From Isoetes taiwanensis (taxonomy: Eukaryota > Streptophyta > Lycopodiopsida > Isoetales > Isoetaceae), in assembly GCA_021234155.1 (NCBI GenBank), contig JAJEKV010000049.1:2201487-2265486 (forward strand): a DNA stretch of 64,000 nt. Reading direction: 5' to 3'. The position numbers and the translations under genes are program-made. The notes under the pieces are model-generated. The model saw nothing but the letters and a program-made list of their open reading frames with translations. It was not told where the DNA came from and ran no database searches. Below are positions 1 through 10,233 of the stretch, in pieces (position 1 is the stretch's first letter; each line of letters begins with the position of its first letter).

Positions 1-414
1 TACCTTTGTATTTTCCAATAGAAAAAATAGAGAGCTCACGTTTACCATTTAACATCATTTTTTATGAGAGCAAATTGCAATAGAAAACCCACGTTTCATA
101 ACCTCTTGATATTAAAAGTTGCATGCAACACTTGCATGTTGATCTTTACATGTCCAACATGCATTTTAGAAAAAAGATGCATGTATATGCTTTAACATAA
201 TATTAGAAAAAAATCCTTCTCCTTTTCTAAGACTTGCATAATAATATCCCATAACTAGGAATTTGGAATAAGCAAACATAGCTTTCTAGATGACCATTGC
301 CCTTGAATATACCCAAAGGGGAACATGCACTTCGAGGTGCATGTTGCTCAGTTACTCAACCAAGCATGCCTTGCTCAGTTGCACGCCAGCAAAATTGCCT
401 ACTAATAAAAAAAA
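1..414. repeat. Direct repeat copy 1 (near-identical to 3013-3426)
   Basis: This stretch recurs at 3013-3426 with an offset of 3012 bp. I see only one clear substitution (T versus C near position 216 of the repeat) plus a difference in the length of the terminal A run. Both copies end in CTACTAAT followed by A residues, which suggests a retroposed or A-tailed unit rather than an LTR. The left end of this copy lies outside the window, so the full length is unknown. No coding potential is seen. Confidence 0.9.
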
Positions 415-3012
415 CCCTACCACCTACCGTGGAATGAGGGCTAACACACCTTAATTATATATTCTGTGACCATGGGGATGGCAAACCCCCACTGCCACAG
501 CAGGGGTTATGCCTCATCCCATAACTTTGATAGCAAATTTATAGAAATTATTTTGAAGATGTCAAAACATACCTCGATAAATGGGTGTTCAGGAGTTGCA
601 GCACTATTGTCTTGTGACCCGGCCGATCCATATGGAACGCATTGTTTTGCAAAAGCATCATCTTTAGTCCAATGCATGTGCACTGCCCATGCTAGCATCA
701 ATCCGTTGCTCTCAAATTTGGATTAGAAACCTGTTGGTCATTCTCAAGTCTACATAAATGAACTTTCATAGCCAACTGGCCATGACATAAATAGAAAGCC
801 AACTGGCAGCCAACTGGCATATGTAAAGTAGGCCAAATGGCCAACATTATTGTTGTTTGCAATTGCAGCTATCCATGTTGGAGGTAACCTTACGTATTCC
901 TCCTCTTCATCCTAACAAACATCAAAACTTCAGTATGTTTTCATCATTTATTTTTAATTTGTATCATCCACTATCATATATGACGCAACTGCCAGATATG
1001 AATACGTTTCCTAAGTATAAGCTTAGGATTACATAAACACTCAGACAAATAGAAACGGGTAAAAGACAACACACGGATATCTCCGGTGTAATGAAGTATC
1101 TAAAAAAAAGCCGGTAAGACCTAGTAAACCTAGATCCAACATCCACCTCAGTCAATCCATCAGTGGTATTATCATCCTATTACCAGACTGAGTTTATCCA
1201 GCATAGTATCTTTTTACCCATTTTACTCAACCATAACATCTGTCCAAATAGCCCTTAAATAACTTTGTACAGTTTGTATATATTCATATGGTCAAAGTTT
1301 ACATCTGTACAACTACCATTTTATTTCAATAGAAATCATTTGTATAACACAAGCATCTCACAACTAGCTTTGAAGTTGAAAATAAAGCCTTCAACCTTAA
1401 CTAACTTTCTATTGTGTTTCATGTTTAAAATCCAGAAATATAAATGTATTCTAGATTTAACAAAAGTTGACATTTACAACCAGTTTTGACTCCGTTTTTG
1501 TCACGTAGATGAACATGCGGACACCAAGATAGTTTCTCAGCTATAGACTCTTCCAAAACTCCATCATTCTTCTAGCCAACTCCAACTACAAAAGCAAAAG
1601 GAACAATGGGAAGAAAATCTTGTACTGCTGACCAATCAAGTACTCGTTAGCGTGAAAAGCGGTATGGGGGCAAGGGCCAAAAGGTACATTGGGATTTCGG
1701 GTTCATCACCGATTACCCATTGTGCCTTTTGCCTGAAGTTAGAATTAGCAAAAGAAATGAAAGGAGAATACATTAGCAACCGCCATTATCTATGTCTATG
1801 CATTATGCAATAATACCCTCTATAAACTTGCTAAAATCAATATTATTCCTTTCTTTGATGTCAATAATGCAAAGTCCCTGCTTTATTCGCATACGGATCA
1901 ACCGCTCTCAAGTTTCTTCGCTGTTCAAGTTTTTCAGCTTCAACCATATACTAGAATGTGTAAAGTCATTGGTCCTTCAAGAGGTTAAAAGTCTTGCCAT
2001 TGTGATAATAATTGAGATGAGCACTCTATATCCAATCCAATATTAATAAAGCAAAGACCTCGTATCAACAAGCTCAAACATTTTTTACACTACCTATCTT
2101 TTAAGCTCCAAAGACCACCACCGAGCCCCTCAATATACACAACCTGTTCTAAGAACCCTTAGAACTTTGATCATAACTACTGTAGTAGGCATAAAATATT
2201 TAATCTGTAAGCTATTTATGCAACTAAAATACTTATTAAAAATCTGAAAGCATTTAGCATCTCTACAAATTACGAACCATAATCTAGAATCTGCCTTTGC
2301 ATTTTTATAGAGCTTTTCATGTAAAGGTCTGTTAACCCCAATATATATTCGGAAATGCAAATTCCAAAACAAGGTAAATTGCAAAGCGCATATGCCTATT
2401 AGAGATGGTAAAAGAACAACAAAAATTGTCTTTCTTATACAAAACTTTTTGTTCATATGTGGCTCCTTATTTTTGGAAGCTCCATCATTTGAGTTGAGTT
2501 TGACATCAAGATATAACCTCTGCTACAACCCGGATGTACCATTTCAGCCTCCTTCAAGTGTCTTCCGATCATAAAGCATAAGATTTTTTTGTCGTACACA
2601 AAGCATAAGATTTTTGTCATGTGAACCCAAAGACTTGAGTTGAACAAAACAAAAACATCTTTCAATCTCTTTCGGGTGTCTTCAGAAAATTAAGCACCAT
2701 ATCTACCTTGTATGCAAAAAGAGGATAAATCACTAAAATTTGAGTAGAGATAGATGAACATGTTTTCGGCTGCCAAATGCCCTCAAGTCCCTTTGTTTCA
2801 CACAAGCACTCCCGGTAAAGACATTCCTCACCGCTTCATATTGCTTCTATCGAATCTGCTCAGGCGCTTCTATCAAGTAAAAACGCTTCGGGCATTGGTC
2901 TTCACAGAATGGGAAGCCGGAAATCTCTCAGCCGCTTCTCAAGTTCTCAACTACGAGCATATTTCTAGGGTATACAATGCTCAAACCCTTAAATATTTGT
3001 GCCCTAATCTTT
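415..3012. other. Non-coding stretch between the two direct repeats
   Basis: Only short chance open frames are present. There is a trivial cluster of CCAACTGGC words near 779-830 and an imperfect hairpin near 1678-1736, with an AAAAGGTACATTGGG arm facing CCCATTGTGCCTTTT. I see no splice-supported exons, no retroelement protein and no RNA gene. Confidence 0.6.
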
Positions 3013-3426
3013 TACCTTTGTATTTTCCAATAGAAAAAATAGAGAGCTCACGTTTACCATTTAACATCATTTTTTATGAGAGCAAATTGCAATAGAAAAC
3101 CCACGTTTCATAACCTCTTGATATTAAAAGTTGCATGCAACACTTGCATGTTGATCTTTACATGTCCAACATGCATTTTAGAAAAAAGATGCATGTATAT
3201 GCTTTAACATAATATTAGAAAAAAACCCTTCTCCTTTTCTAAGACTTGCATAATAATATCCCATAACTAGGAATTTGGAATAAGCAAACATAGCTTTCTA
3301 GATGACCATTGCCCTTGAATATACCCAAAGGGGAACATGCACTTCGAGGTGCATGTTGCTCAGTTACTCAACCAAGCATGCCTTGCTCAGTTGCACGCCA
3401 GCAAAATTGCCTACTAATAAAAAAAA
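3013..3426. repeat. Direct repeat copy 2, ending in an A tail
   Basis: This is the second copy of the unit that opens the window. Its A run is longer (about 17 A after CTACTAAT) and is followed by an ATA-rich stretch. The near-absence of substitutions between copies indicates a recent duplication or gene conversion. It lies about 140 bp upstream of the preferred start of the large unknown ORF and could supply its promoter, but no TATA box is obvious. Confidence 0.9.
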
Positions 3427-3565
3427 AAAAAAAATAATAATAATATAATTAGCTGGCGCATCGAACTCCGTGCCTCAATATTTAAAAGTCAGATTCACTT
3501 TAAGTTTTTCATTTCCTTCAATCTCCCTTCCCGTTTCGCTCCTCCTTCTTGCTCTCTTCATTGCG

Positions 3566-4798
3566 ATGGATTATGAGGGACGTTTTGCCTGGTACATGGG
3601 AGGCGAGCAGTGGGATCCTCAGGTTCCCTATCCTCTTCTAGATCCCATGTTAAAGTGTAGAGTCGATCTTATCGACAATATGCATGCACATCCTCATTAT
3701 AACCTTTTTCTGGAGTTTTATGATGAGGAAATCCTACCCCAAGCAGAGTTTTTCGGGGAGCCACCTCAACCCTATCTTCACCAAGATATCCTATGGCAGA
3801 TGTTTGGGGATGACCATCATGGCGATGTACTCAGGGGCATTGTCCGACGTGCTAGGCACGCCCCCATTCGTGACCTTGGGCCTAATCGGCTTTACTTTGA
3901 GGCCCAGTTTGCCCTTGCCCTTATCATGGACAGGTATATTGACAGTACCGACATGGCCTTAGAGCAAGCCAAGACTCCCCTTCCTCCAGACCCTGAGGAA
4001 GATGAACAGATAGGTTATGCCGATTTTGAAAGATGGAAAAAGTTGGTTGCAGAGAAGCCTTTACCTCGTGCTAAGGGTCAAGCACTTGTCGGTTTGAGTT
4101 CACTTCCTACCATAAAAGTTGACAATCAGGATTATCTGTTACTGAGTGATATTCAATGGGCATACCAGCATATCGCCAACAAGGGCAGGCAAAAGACGGC
4201 TCATCTCCTTTATGAGTTGGCCGAGTATTGTCAGGGTCAAGATGACTTCATGGATTACTCTCGACCCGACTACCTGACGGAGATACACCGACTGCTTAAT
4301 TATCATCCTCTTGATATTGAGCCCGTTAACACTCTATTGTCGCTACGGCAGTTAATGATCCAGAGTGCTCCTTCATCAATTCCTGAGTCGGCTTTCCACG
4401 CGACGGCCCCACATGTGCCTAACATCAACGATGTCGTGGTCAAGATGGAAGATGACCCAACTACTGAAGATCTATGTGATGAAGGCCAGTACGCTCAAGA
4501 GGAGAAAGAACTTGTTAAGGAAGAGGAACTGCCGCAGAACTTTGAATCTGAGTTGGAACAAACTCTCCGTCGTACCTGGGATTACTGGGATATGACCAGG
4601 CACGAGGCTTTTGCCGACGCCAATGACCATTTATGGCAGATCTTTTATGCACTAAGAAACCTCTTCAATCTCCTTATTATTAGCCCCACGTTAGACTACC
4701 AGCACGTTATCATCCAGGCATGGGCTCGCTATAAGGTGGTCAGGGCCGTACGGGAGAGCGTCCGCTACTCCATCCTGTACCCTTTTGCGCAGCCTTAG
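3566..4798 (+). CDS. Uncharacterised protein, intact 410-codon ORF (442 if the upstream ATG is used)
   Basis: I do not recognise this protein. The frame is open from an ATG at 3470. The ATG at 3566 (residue 33 of the longer form, followed by DYEGRF) is preferred because the 32 residues before it look like translated leader: they are Ser/Leu/Phe-rich and read off a pyrimidine-rich run. The short form is acidic and rich in Trp, Tyr, His and Asp, with no signal peptide and no zinc knuckle. It has an internal acidic linker (about residues 300-350 of the 442, DDPTTED and EEKELVKEEE) and a helical C-terminus with two Trp-rich segments. An AATAAA signal lies at 4964-4969. It sits directly upstream of the inverted gag and rearranged pol of a chromovirus. 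That context suggests either an extra ORF carried by that element or a captured host gene. Unlike the neighbouring pol it has no stop or frameshift. It could also be a cellular gene. Confidence 0.6.
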   Translation: MDYEGRFAWYMGGEQWDPQVPYPLLDPMLKCRVDLIDNMHAHPHYNLFLEFYDEEILPQAEFFGEPPQPYLHQDILWQMFGDDHHGDVLRGIVRRARHAPIRDLGPNRLYFEAQFALALIMDRYIDSTDMALEQAKTPLPPDPEEDEQIGYADFERWKKLVAEKPLPRAKGQALVGLSSLPTIKVDNQDYLLLSDIQWAYQHIANKGRQKTAHLLYELAEYCQGQDDFMDYSRPDYLTEIHRLLNYHPLDIEPVNTLLSLRQLMIQSAPSSIPESAFHATAPHVPNINDVVVKMEDDPTTEDLCDEGQYAQEEKELVKEEELPQNFESELEQTLRRTWDYWDMTRHEAFADANDHLWQIFYALRNLFNLLIISPTLDYQHVIIQAWARYKVVRAVRESVRYSILYPFAQP

Positions 4799-4963
4799 GC
4801 CTAATCTCTTCAGTTTTCTTTTATGCCTAAGCATGTGTTGACTAAAAGTTGTCTAATGTACAGCCTTATGGCTAAATATGTGTGTAATCACTACTTTTGT
4901 ACTGTATGACCTTAAGTTTTTGTTAAAGCTACATTTCCCATGTAACTGCTACTTTGACGTTAT

Positions 4964-4969
4964 AATAAA
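4964..4969 (+). terminator. Candidate polyadenylation signal AATAAA
   Basis: A canonical AATAAA lies about 165 bp after the stop of the 410/442-codon ORF. It is followed by a T/C-rich segment, as expected for a plant polyadenylation region. The rest of 4799-5138 shows no gene. Confidence 0.4.
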
Positions 4970-5138
4970 GATCTTTTCTTTCATTCTCTTTGATTGTCTT
5001 TATTATGGTTCCCTAGCATTACTTAAAATGATCTTCTTGTGACACGTGCTATCACCATAATTCTCCTTATACTTTCTTATGGTCAATATAGACGGTGCAC
5101 GTAACGCCTCATGGCAGACACCCTCGAATGCTAGCAGA

Positions 5139-6303
5139 TTAACCCCGGAGCAAGAACTCATGTTGATGCTGGGCAGTCTGCGTGACATAGGGGCAATTCT
5201 GCATGAAGTGCCCGGGCCGCATACACCTGTAACATGCCTTATCTCTGTGGAGCTGCTCTCGGGCCTCTTTGGGAATAGACTGTAAGAGGTTCCGAACTTC
5301 CTTACCGACATTGTTCGGTTTGTCGGGCATGTTGAAGGTGACTTTCTTTTCCTGGCGGCCGTTAGAGTTCTGCTGAGAGGGCCCCGGACTTGGTGAACGG
5401 GCCTTGTAGGGTGTGTACGGCCGTGGCTGCGAATAAGAGGCGGGACGCTGGTACTGGTTTCGTGGTGTGTCCTCTTCAAGGCTCAATGCCTTAGCCTCAG
5501 CCTCTGCAACTGACTTCGGGTCTATGGCCTTAACCATTCGTTTAATTGATGGGGCCAACCCTTCAATATAACCCTCTACCGCCCTCTTCTCATTCATACA
5601 TGGCACATACAGCCTCAAGCGCATGAATTCATCTGTGTAGGCCTAAACTGACATACCCTTCTGCTCTAACCTATAAAAAGTCTGAATCTGCTGGCATTTG
5701 TGTGCACGGGGCACGTAATGCGACTTAAAAGCTTTGGCAAACTTTTTGAACTTGCACCGCTTCGGCGTCGGATGCTTGGCTCTAGCATAGCCCTTCCACC
5801 AAATACGAGCGGCTCCGGTAAGGTTTGTGGTGGCAACTTTTCCTGTATCCTTCTCCGTCATGCCATAGGATTTCCCAAATTCCTTCATCTCGCCCAACCG
5901 GGACTCGTGATTCAACCCGCCTCTAGATTTCCGCCAAACTAGGGCCGATTTCGCTTTTTCCATATATTTGGTTATGGCCAGATCAACCGTTTTATGGTAC
6001 TCCTTGTCCCTAAGACTTTGCATGGTCACCGTGATGACATAGCGACTCGGTGACGAGAGAAGTGGCTGATTGTGAGGATGTGGCGCTATCCGTAGATGAG
6101 CTTCGACGACGTTTGGAATGGTGCCTCCTTTGTGCGGGTGCAGGGCCTGGTTCTGGTGCAGGTGGCTGCTGTGGTGGTGGGCTTGGCGGTAACGGAGGTA
6201 ACTCCGGTCCGTCCTCCTGCATATGCTGCGGTGGGTTGGCATTTAGCACATAAGCCTCGAGCTCTACTAACCGCCACCGGTCCCTAATCGAAACCCGCAT
6301 CAC
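5139..6303 (-). pseudogene. Ty3/gypsy Gag, inverted relative to pol, with a frameshift and one stop
   Basis: On the minus strand this reads as a plant chromovirus Gag. It starts with Met near 6303, then a Pro/Gln-rich N-terminal tract. A frame change near 6030 leads into the capsid-like core, with a GAARIWW motif (about 5800-5820) typical of gypsy Gag. A TAG stop lies at 5640-5642, after which the same frame continues. A CCHC zinc knuckle (C-x2-C-x4-H-x4-C, residues CYRC..GHFMQNC) lies near 5190-5235. The frame ends at 5139. In intact elements Gag precedes Pol on the same strand. Here pol begins at about 6345 on the opposite strand, head to head. The break lies between 6303 and about 6345. 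Confidence 0.85.
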
Positions 6304-6344
6304 CTTAGCCGCTGGTAAAAATCAGACATACTCATGGTCATCGA

Positions 6345-6550
6345 TTAACCTTAAAATGCAGCTGCCAGGCGCACCAGTTGCAATGGGTGCCGAGTTAATG
6401 GATATTGGCAAATATGATCTGATTGTTGGTATGGAATTCTTGGCATCTGCAAAAGCCAATATAGACTGCGAAAAACGGGAGGTTACCTTCAACGCAGCTA
6501 ATGGAGTCCGAGTAACTATAAAAGGTGATCCCTTAAACCCCATTATGTAG
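6345..6550 (+). pseudogene. Ty3/gypsy protease, C-terminal remnant
   Basis: The frame matches the C-terminal part of retroviral-type aspartic protease in plant gypsy elements, including YDLIVGMEFLA followed by a short linker to reverse transcriptase. The N-terminal half with the catalytic D-S/T-G is missing. The open frame begins at the junction with the inverted gag, so the protease appears to have been cut by the rearrangement. A TAG stop at 6548-6550 separates it from the following frame. Confidence 0.7.
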
Positions 6551-6553
6551 TCT

Positions 6554-7430
6554 ATGTCCATCAGGCAGTTAAGTAAGGCTATACGCAAGGATAAACTACT
6601 TTGCGTCATCAAACTTGCCTCTATTGAGTCAGATGTTAAGCAGAAGCAAGTAGTTGATGCATTGCCAAAAAGCATTGCTAATCTTCTTAGGGAATTTACT
6701 GATCTCTTTCCAGACGAGATCCAGAAACTTCCTCCATTCAGAGGGGTAGAATGTGAGATAGCTTTGGAACCAGGTACTAAGCCTACCAGTAAGGCCCCGT
6801 ACCGTATGAGTCCCCTTGAGTTGGCAGAGCTCAAGAAACAACTTCAGGAGTTACTAAACCTAGGCTTCATTCGACCTAGTGTTTCGCCTTTTGGCGCTCC
6901 TATCCTTTTTGTTAAAAAAAAAAGGATGGATCCCTGAGAATGTGTATTGATTATCGGCAACTTAACAAGCATACGATCAAGAATCGCTATGTTTTGCCTA
7001 GAGCAGACGATCCTATGGACCAGTTGCAAGGGGCCAAGTACTTCTCAAAGATTGACTTACGCTCCGGATATCACCAAATAAGAATTAAAGAGGAGGATAT
7101 CCATAAATCTGCTTTCAGATTAGATATGGGCATTATGAGTTTACCATTATGCCTTTTGGATTAACTAATGCCCCAAGAACTTTTATGAGGTTAATGAATG
7201 ATGTCTTCCGACAATACTTGGATGATTTTGTCGTTATTTTCTTTGACGACATTCTCATCTATAGTAAGACCCTGGAGGAGCATGAGAACCATCTTCACTT
7301 GGCCCTACAAAAGCTAAGACGTCACCAGCTCTTTGCCAAGTTCTCTAAATGCAAGTTTGCCACTCTAAAGGTCGATTATTTGGGACATGTTATTTCAGCA
7401 GAGGGCATTGCTACAGATCCGCAAAGATAG
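6554..7430 (+). pseudogene. Ty3/gypsy reverse transcriptase, frameshifted
   Basis: The family blocks are in order. A linker and the first RT block ([19 protein letters not shown]) are followed by a frameshift inside a run of ten A residues at about 6914-6923. Next come MCIDYRQLN and [13 protein letters not shown], a second frameshift near 7128, then MPFGLTNAP and the polymerase motif FFDDILIYS (F-x-D-D, catalytic Asp pair retained), and YLGHVIS. The frame stops at 7428-7430, with two more stops within the next 45 bp. The 93-codon piece starting at 7149 holds the catalytic motif. The copy is inactive because of the frame breaks. Confidence 0.9.
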
Positions 7431-8135
7431 AGGCAAGTGAAGGATTGGCCCATCTCGTAACGCTTCGTTTGAGGTCCAAGTTTCTTAGGATTGGCGTGGT
7501 ATTATCGGAAGTTTGTTAAGGATTTTGCAAAGATTGCAAAGCACCTCTTCGATCTTACAAAGCATGAGAAAGTGAAGGATTGGATTGAGCATTGGAAAGC
7601 AAAGGTCCAGGGAAGTTTTCAGAAGCTCAAGGATGCTTTAACGTCAGCACCAGTCCTCACATTGCCGGACCCCGAAAAAGATAAACTAGTAGCAACGGAT
7701 GCCAAGAAGATTGCTGGGGTGGAGTTCTAATGCGGGGAGGGCGGGGTTATTGCCTATGACTCAAAGAAAATGAATGGCACTGAACATCGATACCCTACCC
7801 ATGATCAGGAATTGTTGGCCGTTGTCCGCACTTTGCGTATATGGAGACACTACCTTCTTGGTAGAAAATTCCAGCTTGATACGGATCATCAGAGTCTCCG
7901 TTATCTATCAACCCAGCCGAACCTCAACCTCCACCAAAGAAGATGGATGGAATTTCTGGAGGAGTATGACTTTGAGATTATGTATGCCTGTGGGAAATAC
8001 AATGTGGTTGCGGATGCGTTGTCACGCCATCCCTTGGTGACTCGAACCCATTGTAATGCACTTTCCACACTCACCAGTGAGTTCGGAAAACAGATAGAGC
8101 AGACCTTGGCCACAGTCAGATCCAGAGTTCCGTGA
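7431..8135 (+). pseudogene. Ty3/gypsy RT connection and RNase H, interrupted
   Basis: Stops at the 7428-7470 region break the connection domain, where FLGLAWYYRKFVKDF marks the end of RT. RNase H follows (DKLVATDA in place of the usual D-A-S start). An in-frame TAA at 7728-7730 precedes the rest of the domain, which reads HDQELLAVV, then WRHYLLGRKF, TDHQSLRYL and VVADALSRHP. The catalytic D of TDHQSL and the D of ADALSR are present. Confidence 0.85.
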
Positions 8136-8136
8136 T

Positions 8137-9227
8137 GTGTGGGATAGTATGGCTAAGGAGGCATGCACAGATAAAGAACGTGAAGCTTTCCGTTCGTATA
8201 AGAGAGAGAGCAATTTATTATATCACAAAGATAAGTTATGTGTACCTGAAACTTCAGGAGTACGTAAGCTTATTCTACATGATACACACAACATCTCTAT
8301 AGCTGGACATGCAGGTTTCATGAAGACTTATTTTAAGATCCGCTCCAGCTATTTTTGGCCTTCTATGAAGAAGGACATCACCAGGTATATTAAGCAGTGT
8401 CAGGTGTGTCAGCAAACCCCAAGACTGAGCAACTGAGGATTCCAGGAGAGTTGCAACCTCTAGATGTGCCCAATGCTAAGTGGGAAGTGATAACCATGGA
8501 TTTCATTGTGGGCCTTCCACGTACTCTCCGTGGATATGATGCATTGATGGTAGTGGTCGACAAATTGTCGAAAATGGCTCATTTCTTACCATGTCGTACC
8601 ACGGATACAGCCTTCGATACCGCTTTGCTATTTGCAAAGGAGATCTTCAAATCACGAGTTATTGTATCCGACAGGGATCCCAAATTCGTAAGTGCATTCT
8701 GGAAAGATTTCTTTGCCACCATCCAAACCAAGCTTGCTATGAGTACGGCATATCATCCTCAGACGGATGGTCAGACGGATCGTATTATAGAGGATATGCT
8801 ACGAAGTTATGTGTGGAGTAAGCAATCACAATGGGCTGACTATATTTATCTGGTCGAATTCGCCTATAACAGCATGAAACAGGAGTCTTCCAGAATGTCT
8901 CCCTTTATGATAAATTATGGTTACCAATGCCTTACTCCAGACACATGGCACAATCCCGTTTCTAAAGTGGAGGTTTCTCAACAACTCCTCTTGCAAATGC
9001 AAGCTTTGGTTGAAGAAGTTCGTGGTTACTTATTGGCTGCACGCAGTCGTCAGAAGAGTGTAGCGGATAAGCACAGAACCCCACGAGTCTTCCAGGTGGG
9101 TGAATCAGTTTGGCTTAAGATTAAGGTAAAACCAGCCAAGCTTAAGATTGATAACTGCAAGAAGCTGGTACCCAGATGGGCTGGGCCGTTCAAAATCATT
9201 GAACGTGTTGGAGAATAGGCATATCGC
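8137..9227 (+). pseudogene. Ty3/gypsy integrase, with altered catalytic Glu
   Basis: The H2C2 zinc finger (HDTHNISIAGHAGF followed by C-QVC) lies at 8278-8412. A frame change near 8410-8440 joins it to the catalytic core: MDFIVGLP supplies the first Asp and SDRDPKF the second. The residue 36 positions later, normally the catalytic Glu of D-D-35-E within GQTER, is Asp (GQTDRII), and about three residues after it are missing compared with the usual family block. A TAG at 9217-9219 splits the C-terminal domain, which continues in the same frame (AYRLDLP). All DDE positions are visible, but the third is not Glu. Confidence 0.85.
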
Positions 9228-9716
9228 TTGGATTTGCCAACCCGCTTGAAGATCCACAAGGTCTTTCACGTGAGTCTTCTGAAACAACACACCCCAGATC
9301 CAGAGGAGATCTTGGATACACCCACCCTTCTTGAAATGACAGAAGAGCATCTAGATATAGTGCCTGAAGCTCTTCTTGATCGAGCCTATAAGCAGACCAG
9401 AAGGAGTCAAATGCTCCAATACTTGGTTAAGTGGAAACACTTGCCAGTTGAGGATGCTACGTGGGTCATGAAGATAGACCTTGAGAAGCACTATCCGGAC
9501 TTCATGCAGGAATCTCAGGGCCGCACCATCAACGATGCTATCAACCCCGCACCCGGCGGTAAGCTTCAAGGCTTGATTCGCCGAGAATCATGCAGTAGAG
9601 GGGTAGATGCATCGTGGTTAATAATAGTTACCGATGATGAGATCACCTCTATGTTCTCTAGGACGTGGTGTATTGTCAATGTCGGCATGACCGCGAACTG
9701 CTTGGAAAGCATGTAG
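9228..9716 (+). pseudogene. Integrase C-terminal part plus chromodomain
   Basis: The frame reads the end of the integrase (HKVFHVSLLKQH) and then a chromodomain with the core QYLVKWKHLPVEDATWV at about 9417-9467. In chromoviruses this module is fused to integrase and directs integration to marked chromatin. It is preceded by a stop at 9217-9219 but otherwise well preserved. The residues after about 9540 (Pro/Gly then Arg-rich) do not match a known domain and may be read-through beyond the normal end. Confidence 0.85.
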
Positions 9717-10220
9717 TCAATAGGCCACGTTCATCTCGGCTATAATGGGAACTTGGCTATTCCTTACGCCAAGAATGAATTGTAACCATAGGCATGATAG
9801 GTTCCTTTGTAGATAGTTTTTTTTCATTTTTATAGGGGTGGTCCTTCAACCACAACCTATTTATCTTATCTATATATACTTGATCTATTGACATGTATGG
9901 AGCCAAGGAGCGAAGTACGTGACCTGCCCATGTATAGAGGGTTGCTGATGGCCCGACTTTTCCAGTTTTATCTTGTCTACATGTGTTACCTTTTTGTTAC
10001 TGTGATGTTTGATATCGGGCTTCGGTCCTTAAACCTTCTTATGATAAGTATGTCAAATGCACCTTGGTACTTAAACTCTTACATGTTTTAACCTTTAATG
10101 TTATTACCTTCGGAAATAAGGAATTACCTTCCTTTTTATGTATTTTTTTTTTCTATTGCAGTTCTTCGAGTAACCATCACTTGTTTAACTAACCCTAATG
10201 CTGAGGACAACATTATTTCT
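9717..10220 (+). other. Non-coding 3' region between pol and the polypurine tract
   Basis: There is no conserved frame. The position, between the chromodomain and the polypurine tract, is that of the 3' untranslated leader of an LTR retrotransposon. Confidence 0.6.
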
Positions 10221-10233
10221 AAGGGGGGGAGAA
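10221..10233 (+). promoter_or_regulatory. Polypurine tract of the chromovirus
   Basis: AAGGGGGGGAGAA lies immediately before the TG that opens the LTR. This is the expected site for plus-strand DNA priming in reverse transcription. Confidence 0.9.

Noticed and set aside
1-3426. LTR pair of a retrotransposon
   Set aside because: The right ends are A tails rather than CA. No primer-binding site follows copy 1, no polypurine tract precedes copy 2, and no retroelement protein lies between.
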